Part shown: positions 8,080-16,532 of the stretch, piece after piece | Layout of the letters: each line of letters begins with the position of its first letter | How positions within the stretch are numbered: the first letter of the stretch is position 1 | Assembly: GCA_947427285.1 (NCBI GenBank) | Contig: CANEHE010000020.1 | Location: forward strand, 1 to 40,511 | Length of the DNA stretch: 40,511 nt | Origin: an uncultured Porphyromonadaceae bacterium | GTDB lineage: Bacteria; Bacteroidota; Bacteroidia; Bacteroidales; Muribaculaceae | Direction: 5' to 3' | Translations under genes and position numbers: made by a program | The notes under the pieces: model-generated | The model's database searches: none | Told to the model about the DNA's origin: nothing | What the model saw: only the letters and a program-made list of their open reading frames with translations

Positions 8080-8814
8080 ATGATGGTTAATGATTTCAAA
8101 GTTGCCCGGAAACGCTATCTGGAGAAACGGAATATGACTGATGTGCCGTTACGGGCCGCTCTTATCGATATGGACGGGGTGCTGTATGATTCCATGCCAT
8201 GGCATGCCCGCGCGTGGCACAGGATGATGACGGATGCCGGTGTGGACTGCACGGTCGAGGAGTTCTTTCTCTATGAGGGAATGACAGGTCCGGCCACCAT
8301 CAATCTCCTTTTCCGGCGTGCGTTCGGACGTGATGCCGGAGAAGATGAGATCAGAAAGTTGTATACTAAGAAAGGGGAGATTTTCAAGTCGTTCGGTAAG
8401 AAACCTCCGATCCCGGGTGCTGACGTTATGCTGAGAGAGTTCTCCCGGCTTGGGCTGAGGCGTATATTGGTCACAGGATCTGCTCAGATGTCGTTGCTTG
8501 ATAGTCTGGCTCGGGATTATCCCGGAGCTTTTCTGTCGGGAGATCGTGTGACTGCGCTTGATGTGACGCACGGCAAACCGGATCCTGAGCCATATCTCAA
8601 GGGACTTGACATTGCGTGCTGTCGTCCTGAAGAGGCGATTGTGGTGGAGAATGCGCCTCTTGGTGTCCGGGCCGGCGTGGCATCCGGATGTTTTACGATA
8701 GCTGTTACTACAGGGCCGATACCATACGAGGCTTTTGAAAAAGAGAATCCCGATATGATTTTTCCGTCTATGACCGCTTTCGCGGAGATACTGACAAATT
8801 TATGGAAGGACTGA
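8080..8814 (+). CDS. HAD-superfamily phosphatase / beta-phosphoglucomutase-like hydrolase
   Basis: A 244-aa cytoplasmic protein with all HAD motifs. Motif I is DMDGVLYDS, with catalytic Asp at about 30 and 32. Motif II is VTGS (Thr about 132). Motif III Lys is in GKPDPEPY (about 166). Motif IV is VVENAPLGV (Glu about 190), in the form seen in beta-phosphoglucomutase and phosphoglycolate-phosphatase relatives. The helical cap lies between motifs I and II (about 45-110). The first 20 residues form an extension typical of the Bacteroidales group, so I keep the ATG at 8080; M2 or M19 are alternatives. The 3' end overlaps aroB by 13 nt, which indicates translational coupling. The substrate is a small phosphorylated metabolite that the sequence does not identify. 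Confidence 0.85.
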   Translation: MMVNDFKVARKRYLEKRNMTDVPLRAALIDMDGVLYDSMPWHARAWHRMMTDAGVDCTVEEFFLYEGMTGPATINLLFRRAFGRDAGEDEIRKLYTKKGEIFKSFGKKPPIPGADVMLREFSRLGLRRILVTGSAQMSLLDSLARDYPGAFLSGDRVTALDVTHGKPDPEPYLKGLDIACCRPEEAIVVENAPLGVRAGVASGCFTIAVTTGPIPYEAFEKENPDMIFPSMTAFAEILTNLWKD

Positions 8815-9833
8815 AACATCTTCTGGACGGACATAAAGGCCGTGTGTTTGTTATTACCGACACAAATGTGTCTCGTCTTGTGATGACTCGACTGATTTCC
8901 TGTTTTCCGGAAGTGGCCCGGTTCCCACGGTTTGAGATCGAGCCGGGAGAGGATAACAAGTCGATGGCAACGGTAAAGCGTATATGGGAATGGCTTATGG
9001 ACCATGACGCCGCACGGACAGACCTTGTGCTCAATATAGGAGGCGGGATGGTTTCAGATACCGGAGGATTTGCTGCGGCCACTTTCAAACGCGGAATGCC
9101 TTACGCCAATGTATCCACCACACTGCTTGGTGCGGCCGACGCATCGGTGGGAGGAAAGACCGGTGTTAATTTCGGTGGAGTGAAAAATGGCATCGGTGCG
9201 TTTGCGATGCCACGGCTCACTGTAGTTTTCCCTGATGCTTTCTCCACTCTGCCTCGTCGGGAGACCCTTTCCGGTTATGGAGAGATTATGAAAATGGCTC
9301 TGATAGCCGCTCCAGAGCTGTTGCCTGAATTGATGGATGTAGAGTCTGCTCTTGCCGATTACGGTTTTCTTGGCCGGATGGCTAAGGTGTCAGCCATGAA
9401 GAAGATGGAGATAGTCGATCGTGATCCATTGGAAAAAGATTCTCGTAAAGTTCTTAATTTCGGTCATACATTCGGCCACGCACTTGAGAGCCTGATGGCA
9501 GCACGGGGAATGCCGTTGCCACATGGGATGGCCGTCGCTCACGGCATGGTTGTTGCGATGATTCTTTCACGGATGCTTCTCGGGGCCGACAGTGTATGGC
9601 TCTACCGTATAGCCGGTGAGATTGTATCACCATATATGAAATCACCTGTGGTGACTTGCGATGACTACCCCTCTCTGATGGAGTTGATGCGTTCTGACAA
9701 AAAGAATGCAGGTGACGGAAATTTGCGGTTTGTACTTCTGCATGCACCGGGAAAGCCGGAAGCAGATGTTACGGTGAGTCCGTCTGATCTGCTTCCGGCT
9801 CTTGACATATATCGCGATCTGATTTTCAGATGA
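8802..9833 (+). CDS. aroB: 3-dehydroquinate synthase
   Basis: A 343-aa enzyme that converts 3-deoxy-D-arabino-heptulosonate 7-phosphate to 3-dehydroquinate, the second step of the shikimate pathway, using NAD and a divalent metal. Visible motifs are the NAD-binding GGGMVSDTGGFAA (80-92), DASVGGKTGVN (113-123), the metal ligand Glu in GYGEIMKMALI (about 161), GHTFGHALE (221-229) and the metal ligand His in the LPHGMAVAHGM segment (about 241-247). The N-terminus is short: the protein enters the first Rossmann strand (RVFVITDTN) after only about 13 residues. It overlaps the HAD gene by 13 nt and converges on mrp with a 25-nt gap. No other shikimate gene is in the window. Confidence 0.93.
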   Translation: MEGLKHLLDGHKGRVFVITDTNVSRLVMTRLISCFPEVARFPRFEIEPGEDNKSMATVKRIWEWLMDHDAARTDLVLNIGGGMVSDTGGFAAATFKRGMPYANVSTTLLGAADASVGGKTGVNFGGVKNGIGAFAMPRLTVVFPDAFSTLPRRETLSGYGEIMKMALIAAPELLPELMDVESALADYGFLGRMAKVSAMKKMEIVDRDPLEKDSRKVLNFGHTFGHALESLMAARGMPLPHGMAVAHGMVVAMILSRMLLGADSVWLYRIAGEIVSPYMKSPVVTCDDYPSLMELMRSDKKNAGDGNLRFVLLHAPGKPEADVTVSPSDLLPALDIYRDLIFR

Positions 9834-9858
9834 TGATACTCCTATCTCGGCGGGAGGT

Positions 9859-10998
9859 TCAGCCGTTCATGGCTACCGGTGCGGTCGGGGGTGTCTGTCG
9901 ATTGCGTGTATCTACGGCATTCACTACCTTGTCGGCAAGATGGATGAATGCCTCGGCTTCCGGATTCAATCCCAGATCTCTTCCTGTCGATTCATCGGCC
10001 ACTATATTCATGGCTACCGGAGTACCATTGTCCGCTTGTGTGCATATATCGGCTACGAGCGGAATCTGTGCAAGAAGTTCCACTCCGGACTCTTCGGCAA
10101 GACGTTGCCCTCCACCCTGTCCGAAAATGAAATATTTTTCATCGGGATGCGGAGCCGGGGTAAACCACGCCATGTTCTCTACAAGACCGAGTATCGGTAC
10201 GTTGACCTTGTCTCCCTGGAACATCGCGATACCTTTGCGTGCGTCGGCGAGTGCCACTTCCTGTGGAGTGGTCACAACAACAACACCTGTGATACCCAGT
10301 GTCTGGACAAGAGTAAGGTGTATGTCGCTGGTTCCCGGAGGCATGTCGATGAGAAAATAATCGAGATCGCCCCACCACGCGTCGGATATGAGTTGCTTCA
10401 GTGCGTTGGATGCCATTCCGCCACGCCAGAGCACCGGTTTGCCTGCATCGACCACGAACCCGATCGAAAGCATCTTTATGCCATATTTCTCTACTGGTTC
10501 GATCCAGTCGCGACCCTCTTGATTGACCATGTATAGCTGTTCTCCCTCTACTCCGAACATTTTCGGCATCGAGGGACCGAAGATGTCGGCGTCAAGGACG
10601 CCAACCTTGAATCCTTTTGCGGCAAGGGCGACCGCAAGATTGGCCGTGACAGTGGATTTCCCTACTCCCCCTTTCCCGGAAGAGACACCTATTATATTTT
10701 TTACACCGGGGAGAAGTTGCTCAGGACGTTTCGGTGCTTCTTTCCTGAATGCAGCAGTTATGTTGCCTTTGATATCCACATCCGCTCCGACGTAAGTCAG
10801 TATAGCCGTTTCGGCGGCTCTTACCACAGATTTGATGAAAGGATCGGTGGATTTATCGAATATTATGGAAAAAGAGACTTTGTTGCCGTCGATCCGTATG
10901 TCATCGGCTATCATGTCGTTCTCAACGAGATTCTTGCCGTTGCCGGGATAACGGACGGTCTTCAATGCGTCGGTTATTAGTGCCGGATAGAGTGTCAT
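9859..10998 (-). CDS. mrp: Mrp/ApbC-family Fe-S cluster carrier ATPase
   Basis: A 379-aa protein. An N-terminal MIP18/DUF59-like domain (about 1-80) is followed by a P-loop ATPase with the deviant Walker A SGKGGVGKST (107-116), the switch segment LDADIFGPSMPKMFG and Walker B LIDMPPGTSD. The family assembles or transfers iron-sulfur clusters in the cytoplasm. The C-terminal CxxC that bridges a cluster in many Mrp/ApbC dimers is absent: the equivalent region reads ENMAWFTPAPHPDEKYFIFG, and the whole protein has one Cys. As far as I recall this form is common in Bacteroidetes, so it is probably a lineage trait. It is the last gene of the rdgB-porZ-LRR-trmB-mrp cluster, 40 nt after trmB. Confidence 0.9.
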   Translation of the reverse strand: MTLYPALITDALKTVRYPGNGKNLVENDMIADDIRIDGNKVSFSIIFDKSTDPFIKSVVRAAETAILTYVGADVDIKGNITAAFRKEAPKRPEQLLPGVKNIIGVSSGKGGVGKSTVTANLAVALAAKGFKVGVLDADIFGPSMPKMFGVEGEQLYMVNQEGRDWIEPVEKYGIKMLSIGFVVDAGKPVLWRGGMASNALKQLISDAWWGDLDYFLIDMPPGTSDIHLTLVQTLGITGVVVVTTPQEVALADARKGIAMFQGDKVNVPILGLVENMAWFTPAPHPDEKYFIFGQGGGQRLAEESGVELLAQIPLVADICTQADNGTPVAMNIVADESTGRDLGLNPEAEAFIHLADKVVNAVDTRNRQTPPTAPVAMNG

Positions 10999-11038
10999 GA
11001 TTGTAATGGGTTATTTTATTTTTGTTTTAAACAACTTC

Positions 11039-11806
11039 TTAAGAATTGCCGAGAGCTTCGGGCATACATTGGGCTATGCCGCGTGGAAAACTGTGATAGT
11101 CGTCGCGTGGTATATCAGCATCGTCGACCTCTGTCAGTGACAGATGAGGCAGTTCGAATTCAAGATATTTTATTGTTTTTCCACGGGAAAGCCATTGCTG
11201 TTCGTAAAAAGTCTTCACTTCCTTTACTTCTTCCAGACCGCCGGTGGCGTATAGGTCGGAGGTGCGGGCCTCTATGGGAAGCGGATTTGCATCGACAAGT
11301 CGGGAGGTATAGGTGAAAAGGAAAGGAGAGTCTGTTTTGAGCCGGATATGGGCACCCGTCCGGCAGATGGATTGATAAAGCGAAAGAAACCGGACTGAAG
11401 TGAGCCTTTTTCGTTGTTTCTGCATCTGGGGATCGGGAAAAGTTATCCATATCTCGTCTACTTCTCCTGGAGCGAAGAATCTTTCGGCCAGTTCAATATC
11501 GGTACGGAGAAAAGCCACATTCGACAAACCCTCCTCTACGGCCTGGGAGGCACCGGTCCACATCCGGGCACCTTTGATGTCAATGCCTATGAAATTGCGG
11601 TCCGGGTACTTACGTGCAAGAGCCACTGTATATTCCCCCTTGCCACATCCTAATTCAAGAGTGATAGGGTTGGAATTGTTGAAAAAACGATTGCTCCATG
11701 AGCCTCTGTAGGGGAAGCCCTCCTCCTGAAGCCGTGCCCACGGATATTGGAGCACGCAGGAGTAGGACTGCATGTCGGCGAATTTTTTCAGTTTGTTTTT
11801 TCCCAT
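11039..11806 (-). CDS. trmB: tRNA (guanine-N7-)-methyltransferase
   Basis: A 255-aa SAM-dependent enzyme that forms m7G46 in the tRNA variable loop. The SAM-binding motif I is LELGCGKGEYT (50-60), motif II is FIGIDIKGARMW, and the TrmB catalytic signature WITFPDPQMQKQRKRLT is present, followed by HIRLKTDS. The N-terminal basic stretch (MGKNKLKKFADM) is typical of the Bacteroidetes form. The C-terminal tail beyond about residue 220 (DDADIPRDDYHSFPRG) has no known role. It lies 38 nt after the LRR gene and 40 nt before mrp, consistent with a shared transcript. Confidence 0.93.
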   Translation of the reverse strand: MGKNKLKKFADMQSYSCVLQYPWARLQEEGFPYRGSWSNRFFNNSNPITLELGCGKGEYTVALARKYPDRNFIGIDIKGARMWTGASQAVEEGLSNVAFLRTDIELAERFFAPGEVDEIWITFPDPQMQKQRKRLTSVRFLSLYQSICRTGAHIRLKTDSPFLFTYTSRLVDANPLPIEARTSDLYATGGLEEVKEVKTFYEQQWLSRGKTIKYLEFELPHLSLTEVDDADIPRDDYHSFPRGIAQCMPEALGNS

Positions 11807-11844
11807 CGGGTCAGCGTGTATTGAGGATAGAGATTTGAAGTATG

Positions 11845-13293
11845 TTATTCGACAATGAATTTGAACACTTTTTTGTTGCCGTCAGCATCAGTAGCGAGTG
11901 CAGTGACAACGGAACCCCTCCATGAAGCAATGTCACACTTCCATACCGTAGTTCCGGGAGATGCTGCCGCGAGGATGGTACCGTCAAGAGAGAAAATTCT
12001 GACTGTCTGTAAAGTGCCACCGGAACTTATTCGCAGTTCTGTGCCGGAAACTTCAAACTGGATAGGAGAAAGTACGTCGGTGGTTATCTCTTCCACGCCT
12101 GAGACTTTCCGGCCTTTTATATTGAAGCGGCTCCATTGCTGATCTTGCTTCCAGATGTCTGAAAATTTTTCATTTACCCAGAGGATGATGTCGCTTGGTA
12201 TGATTCCATCGAAAGCGTCGGTTTCCGTATCCGGTATATTGTCGTTTAATTCCGTGACATCTATAGTCCGTAGACTTCTCATACGGGAAAAAGCCCCTGT
12301 GCCTATATGATATAATTTGGAGCCTAATTTCAACGAATCTATAGGAATTGATTCAAGTGCGTACTCACCGAGAGATTCCGCATAAAGGAATGTGGATGGA
12401 TCGGTAACGGCGGTCGCAGCCGCGAATAGAGCAGGTAAGTCTCCGCCTGCTTTCTCTATTGAAGTAAGTCTCGGGTTGTTGAAGAACATACCGCATGACA
12501 GAGGGGCCCAGTCGACAGATGCTCTCTCAAGAGAGGACATCGAGCTGAGAGCGAAATTGTCAGTTCGGATCTCAAAATGAAGATCCAGTTCCGATATGGC
12601 GGTACCTGCGAAGGCTTCCGAACCCACTTTGCGCAGAGTGGAGGGGAATTTGATGTCGGAAAGGCTAGAGCACAGAGCGAATGCACGCTCCGAGATCGTC
12701 TCTGTCCAGGTGGAGGATATGTCGATGGTTTTCAGTTTGTGACAATTCTCAAAAGCACCTTTTCCGATTATAGTGAGAGCAGGATAAGAAGCAGTGACTA
12801 TTGCAAGATCCGCACATCCGGCAAACGCATAGTCTCCTATTGTCTTGAGATTATGCGTAAGAGTGATTTCTGATATTTTTGCTCCCGCAAAGGCTGCTTC
12901 ACCTAATTCCCAGGTATTGTTCGGGAGAGAAAAGCGGACGAATCTGGAGAAAGCGAATGTGCCTGAAGGAATTATCCCTTCCCGATAGACAGCACGGGGT
13001 TCCTCTGAGTCCAAAGGGAATGTGTAGGAAAGAAGGGTCAGTTGCGAGAGATCGATTTCATTTACGGATGACGGCAGCGAATCGGCTATGAAGCGGAGGT
13101 CGCGGACATCGGCACTCCCCGAGAGGATCAGGGCATCAGGAGCAGTCTCTTTGATTGAAACAGAATGGGAAGCCAATTCTCCCGATGAAATGTGAAGTTG
13201 CATGGATCTGGCAGACATCCATGCCGGACAGAAGATCGCCGCTATTGCCACTGAAACGATTGATATCGGATGCTTCATCATGGACATGGCCAT
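11845..13293 (-). CDS. BspA-like LRR surface protein coupled to porZ
   Basis: A 482-aa protein with a signal peptide (hydrophobic ISIVSVAIAAIFCPAWMSA, cleavage near residue 28) and LRR_5-type repeats from about 120 to 360 (TIGDYAFAGCADL, IIGKGAFENCHKL, HIGTGAFSRMRSL). Its C-terminal 80 residues resemble a T9SS type A sorting domain: TVRIFSLDGTILAAASPG, then GSVVTALATDADGNKKVFKF. The ATG at 13293 overlaps the porZ stop codon (TAATG); further in-frame ATGs at 13281 and 13278 would give an equally good signal peptide. Stop/start overlap with porZ suggests coupled translation and therefore a stable link to the secretion system, as a substrate or accessory; that is inference. No catalytic motif is visible. 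Confidence 0.8.
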   Translation of the reverse strand: MAMSMMKHPISIVSVAIAAIFCPAWMSARSMQLHISSGELASHSVSIKETAPDALILSGSADVRDLRFIADSLPSSVNEIDLSQLTLLSYTFPLDSEEPRAVYREGIIPSGTFAFSRFVRFSLPNNTWELGEAAFAGAKISEITLTHNLKTIGDYAFAGCADLAIVTASYPALTIIGKGAFENCHKLKTIDISSTWTETISERAFALCSSLSDIKFPSTLRKVGSEAFAGTAISELDLHFEIRTDNFALSSMSSLERASVDWAPLSCGMFFNNPRLTSIEKAGGDLPALFAAATAVTDPSTFLYAESLGEYALESIPIDSLKLGSKLYHIGTGAFSRMRSLRTIDVTELNDNIPDTETDAFDGIIPSDIILWVNEKFSDIWKQDQQWSRFNIKGRKVSGVEEITTDVLSPIQFEVSGTELRISSGGTLQTVRIFSLDGTILAAASPGTTVWKCDIASWRGSVVTALATDADGNKKVFKFIVE

Positions 13294-15773
13294 TATCGTA
13301 CCACAAGTATTTTAGCCACTTTTGCCATGTTTTCCTCTCCTGAAGTTGATGCGAGCACGTAATATACACCTGATCCCACACGCTTGAAGTTCATGTTTGT
13401 GGCATCCCATTGCACGACACCGCCTTCGGCCGGTCCCAGTTCACGAACCAACCCTCCTGAAGCATCTGTGATTTTCACTATGGATCCCTCGATCAGACCG
13501 TCGATAGTGATCCAGCCGAGATAGTCAGGACGCACGGGATTGGGATATACCTTCACCGAGTCGAAATCCTCTCCAGAAGAGGATCCGGCAGGGAAATATT
13601 CAGCCATGCCCTGACCGGTGGAGATAAGTATGGAGTTGGTATCGGGAATGTAACACAGGCCATAGACATTGTTGTCCGGAATATAGGAGTTCTCTGTAGT
13701 TAACTGGTATAATATCTCACGTCCGTCAGAGGATGTGCAGACCAGCCCTCCGCCTATGGTGCCAAACCATTTCCTCCCTTGTCTGTCAGATGTTATTCCT
13801 GTTACGCCAATGCCATTAAACAGATAATCGGCGAGGTTGGTGCCGTCATTGCGTGCCACTTTTATCCGGTTGACACGGGAATTGTCGGAAAAGGCGTTCC
13901 GGGGATTTATAGTGAAAAGTCCGCTGCCGTTGGCTACCCATACGATACCGGTCTGTGGGTCTTCATACATATCATAGATAAACGTATAGTTGACGTCTGA
14001 CCCATCTTGATCTTTGAGCGCAGTGTTCATTATCACCGTTTTGTCATCGGAAGTGTTGCCTGGAGTGCCGTTGTGGTCTACGATTACAAAACTGGATTTG
14101 CCGTTGTTGCCGTTATAAATCAATAGATTCTTGTTTACACCAGCTTTAAGTCCTTTTATCATGAGGGGATAGTCGGTCTTTCCCGTGGAGATGGAAAATT
14201 TTTTGAATCCCTGGAAATTTCGTGTTTTCCGGTCAGCTGCGGTCCAGTAAAACAGATCCGTAGTAGTGAAGTTCGGAGCCAGATCGAAGCGATGACGTGC
14301 CACCCACAGAGTACCGTCTGAATCGAATGTGGGAGCGGAGAGACCTGTATAGTCAACATAATTTGGAAATGTAGTCAGGCCGGGATAGAAGCCGTTATCG
14401 CCTGAAGAGGGATATGTATCAGTTGTGATCTGAATATAGTCCTTTGGATCGGCAAAGTTGATGAATGACAGACCGTCATGGCGTGAAGACCTGATAAAGA
14501 CATCAGGGTTTATCGGGTCGTTTTCAAGGCCGACTGCATCGCGCATGTTGTAATTTCTATCTGGATTTATTACAGCTAAGGAGTAGTCGTTCCAATTGCC
14601 GTTGCGCATGGTTGCCATAGGTGTTGGAAACAAGGCTTGAGAGCCAAACAGACGGCTGGTGCCATGACTGGCGGCAACAGCACCGTATTTTTCAGTCCAG
14701 ATTATATCTTCGCAGATGAATGTGGAAGGCGCGTTTGGACGTATATGATTGCGTGTGACAGTCCATGAATCATTGTCAAGGCGGAATGAGCGGAGTCCTT
14801 TCCTACCTTCTGCAACCCAATAATCACGCATGTTGGTCGTGAATTTTGCTTCCGATGTTATTCCTGGGGGGAGAGGAAGTTTCCTGGTTGATCCATCCCG
14901 ACTGAGAATATAGGCAGCCTGTTCGGAATCAATGAAATATCCATCTGTTACTTGTGTTATGGATTTGTAAGTGGCCCAATCGCGGAGTGATTTTGTCGCA
15001 GTGCCGCTTTCATCCAGATTTACTACACATAGAGTGGTGTGGTTCGGACCTGTAGGAGTGCCGATGAAAGCGAACGAGGAATCGGTCAAGGGAATGAGAT
15101 GGGAAGAAGCCCCTACTCCGTCTATTTCGGTAAAGTGGGCTTCTGTCAGCCCTTGTGTCTTATAAGGAGCCTGATATGCGCCTTGTTCCGAAAGGATTAT
15201 AATCTTTTCTCCGATGCGTCCTGCGCCTAAGAGAGGAAAAGATGTCTGGAGCGAAGAGGCAACCTTATGGGTGCGGTCGTTTATGACAACATATCCGAAA
15301 CCGGTCGATATGTAGGCCAGATTATTATCATTGTCGAATGTTATGGATGAGGCTACTTTTGAACGGTTGATGGAGGCATTCGCCACATCCGGTATATTTA
15401 TCCGCTCCCCGTTGTCGTACAGCATATCTATATTGGCGTCATTGTAGACAACCATCAGATATTTTTTGACCGGATTATAGGCGATAAATTCAATCTGCGT
15501 GCTACTAAGCCAGTTGCGGGTTGAAAGTGCCAACATTTCGTCTGCTTCTTTGTCGTAGACGAAAAGCTGGTTATAAGAGGGTGCGTAGTTTTCATTGCCT
15601 CCTATTACCGGTTGCGCAAGAGACTGGATATAGACCCGGTTGGGAGTTTCAATTACCTTCTGGTGCCAGTCGTTGAAAGTGGGGTATACTTTCCAGTCTC
15701 CGGCGGGAGCACTGTAGGCATGAGGGGTCAGAAGCGACAGAATCGCTGAGAGTATGATGAGGATTCGTTTCAT
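13293..15773 (-). CDS. porZ: PorZ-like T9SS attachment-complex protein (beta-propellers plus sorting-type C-terminal domain)
   Basis: An 826-aa exported protein (signal peptide MKRILIILSAILSLLTPHAYS, cleavage near AYS-AP). Two beta-propeller regions follow (about 25-340 and 340-725), with blade motifs such as GIVWVANGSGLFTINP, GRKWFGTIGGGLVCTSSDG and NSILISTGQGMAEYFP. A C-terminal domain from about 740 begins KVYPNPVRPDYLGWITIDGL and ends GSGVYYVLASTS...KVAKILVV. This order and the PNPVRPDY segment match PorZ, which in Porphyromonas gingivalis is about 776 aa and works with PorU, PorV and PorQ, supplying anionic LPS for attachment of T9SS cargo. It lies 38 nt after rdgB and overlaps the LRR gene by 1 nt. 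An alternative is a ligand-sensing propeller protein of the two-component-regulator type, but no kinase domain is present. Confidence 0.8.
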   Translation of the reverse strand: MKRILIILSAILSLLTPHAYSAPAGDWKVYPTFNDWHQKVIETPNRVYIQSLAQPVIGGNENYAPSYNQLFVYDKEADEMLALSTRNWLSSTQIEFIAYNPVKKYLMVVYNDANIDMLYDNGERINIPDVANASINRSKVASSITFDNDNNLAYISTGFGYVVINDRTHKVASSLQTSFPLLGAGRIGEKIIILSEQGAYQAPYKTQGLTEAHFTEIDGVGASSHLIPLTDSSFAFIGTPTGPNHTTLCVVNLDESGTATKSLRDWATYKSITQVTDGYFIDSEQAAYILSRDGSTRKLPLPPGITSEAKFTTNMRDYWVAEGRKGLRSFRLDNDSWTVTRNHIRPNAPSTFICEDIIWTEKYGAVAASHGTSRLFGSQALFPTPMATMRNGNWNDYSLAVINPDRNYNMRDAVGLENDPINPDVFIRSSRHDGLSFINFADPKDYIQITTDTYPSSGDNGFYPGLTTFPNYVDYTGLSAPTFDSDGTLWVARHRFDLAPNFTTTDLFYWTAADRKTRNFQGFKKFSISTGKTDYPLMIKGLKAGVNKNLLIYNGNNGKSSFVIVDHNGTPGNTSDDKTVIMNTALKDQDGSDVNYTFIYDMYEDPQTGIVWVANGSGLFTINPRNAFSDNSRVNRIKVARNDGTNLADYLFNGIGVTGITSDRQGRKWFGTIGGGLVCTSSDGREILYQLTTENSYIPDNNVYGLCYIPDTNSILISTGQGMAEYFPAGSSSGEDFDSVKVYPNPVRPDYLGWITIDGLIEGSIVKITDASGGLVRELGPAEGGVVQWDATNMNFKRVGSGVYYVLASTSGEENMAKVAKILVVR

Positions 15774-15811
15774 ATCGGTTAGAGTAGAGATGAGGTGATT
15801 GAATACGGATT

Positions 15812-16393
15812 CTAAGATTCCGCTGATATGGCTTCTGCCATTGCTCTGAGTGCACGTCCCCGGTGTGAGATGGAATTTTTCTCTTCCTCAGACATTTCAG
15901 CAAACGAGCAGCCTCTGTTTTCAGGGATAAACACAGGATCGTAGCCGAAACCGGCATTACCCTGTGGATGTTCGGCAATTTCCCCTTCAACAGTTCCTGT
16001 GAAAATCTGTTCGCGCCCGTTGAGAATAAGTGCCACCACTGTGGTGAAGCGGGCGGTACGGCAAGACTGTCCTGACATTTTTTCAATCAGCAGGGCGGTG
16101 TTGGCTTTGGCATCGCATTCAGGTCCGGCAAAACGTGCGGAATATACTCCGGGAGCCCCGTGGAGTACGTCTACCATCAGTCCGGTATCGTCGGCGAAGC
16201 AGTCATATCCGTATCTCTCTTTGATCCAACGTGCCTTTATGAGCGCGTTCCCTTCAAGGCTTTCGGCTGTTTCGGGGATTTCATCATGACAGTTGATATC
16301 GCTTAGAGAATGCACTATGAAGCCTCCACCCAGAATTTCTCTGGCTTCTCTGAGTTTGTGAGCATTGTTGGTGGCGAATACGATTTCCTTCAC
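15812..16393 (-). CDS. rdgB: RdgB/HAM1 non-canonical purine NTP pyrophosphatase
   Basis: A 193-aa cytoplasmic enzyme that hydrolyses dITP, XTP and ITP to monophosphates and keeps deaminated purines out of nucleic acids. Motifs are FATNNAHKL (6-14), the metal/base region ADDTGLMVDVLHGAPG (67-82), YSARFAG, GFGYDP (148-153) and SHRG (176-179). The start codon is GTG at 16393; it fits because family members begin within a few residues of the first beta-strand, and no ATG precedes it closely in frame. Length is normal. It is first in the rdgB-porZ-LRR-trmB-mrp cluster and lies downstream of the leuS terminator. I find no clear consensus promoter in front of it. Confidence 0.93.
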   Translation of the reverse strand: MKEIVFATNNAHKLREAREILGGGFIVHSLSDINCHDEIPETAESLEGNALIKARWIKERYGYDCFADDTGLMVDVLHGAPGVYSARFAGPECDAKANTALLIEKMSGQSCRTARFTTVVALILNGREQIFTGTVEGEIAEHPQGNAGFGYDPVFIPENRGCSFAEMSEEEKNSISHRGRALRAMAEAISAES

Positions 16394-16478
16394 TTTTCGA
16401 TAGATTCTGGATTTGTGGTTGGTCCTTATCTCCGTAGTAATAACGTATCCGTAGGTCTGATATTGTAGAAGTTTAAGA

Positions 16479-16508
16479 CGCGGGCTTTCAGTTTTCCAGA
16501 AGCCCGCG
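16479..16508 (-). terminator. Probable leuS terminator hairpin
   Basis: A 9-bp GC-rich perfect stem, CGCGGGCTT (16479-16487) with AAGCCCGCG (16500-16508), and a 12-nt loop, begins 24 nt downstream of the leuS stop codon. On the minus strand it is followed by TCTTAAACTTC, a weak T-tract. It separates leuS from rdgB, although read-through is likely to be partial. Confidence 0.55.
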
Positions 16509-16532
16509 CCTTGTTATAGATGTCAGCATCTG

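Noticed and set aside
9834..9858. A bidirectional terminator between aroB and mrp
   Set aside because: The 25-nt gap has only a 4-bp complementarity (CTCC/GGAG) and no T-run on either strand.
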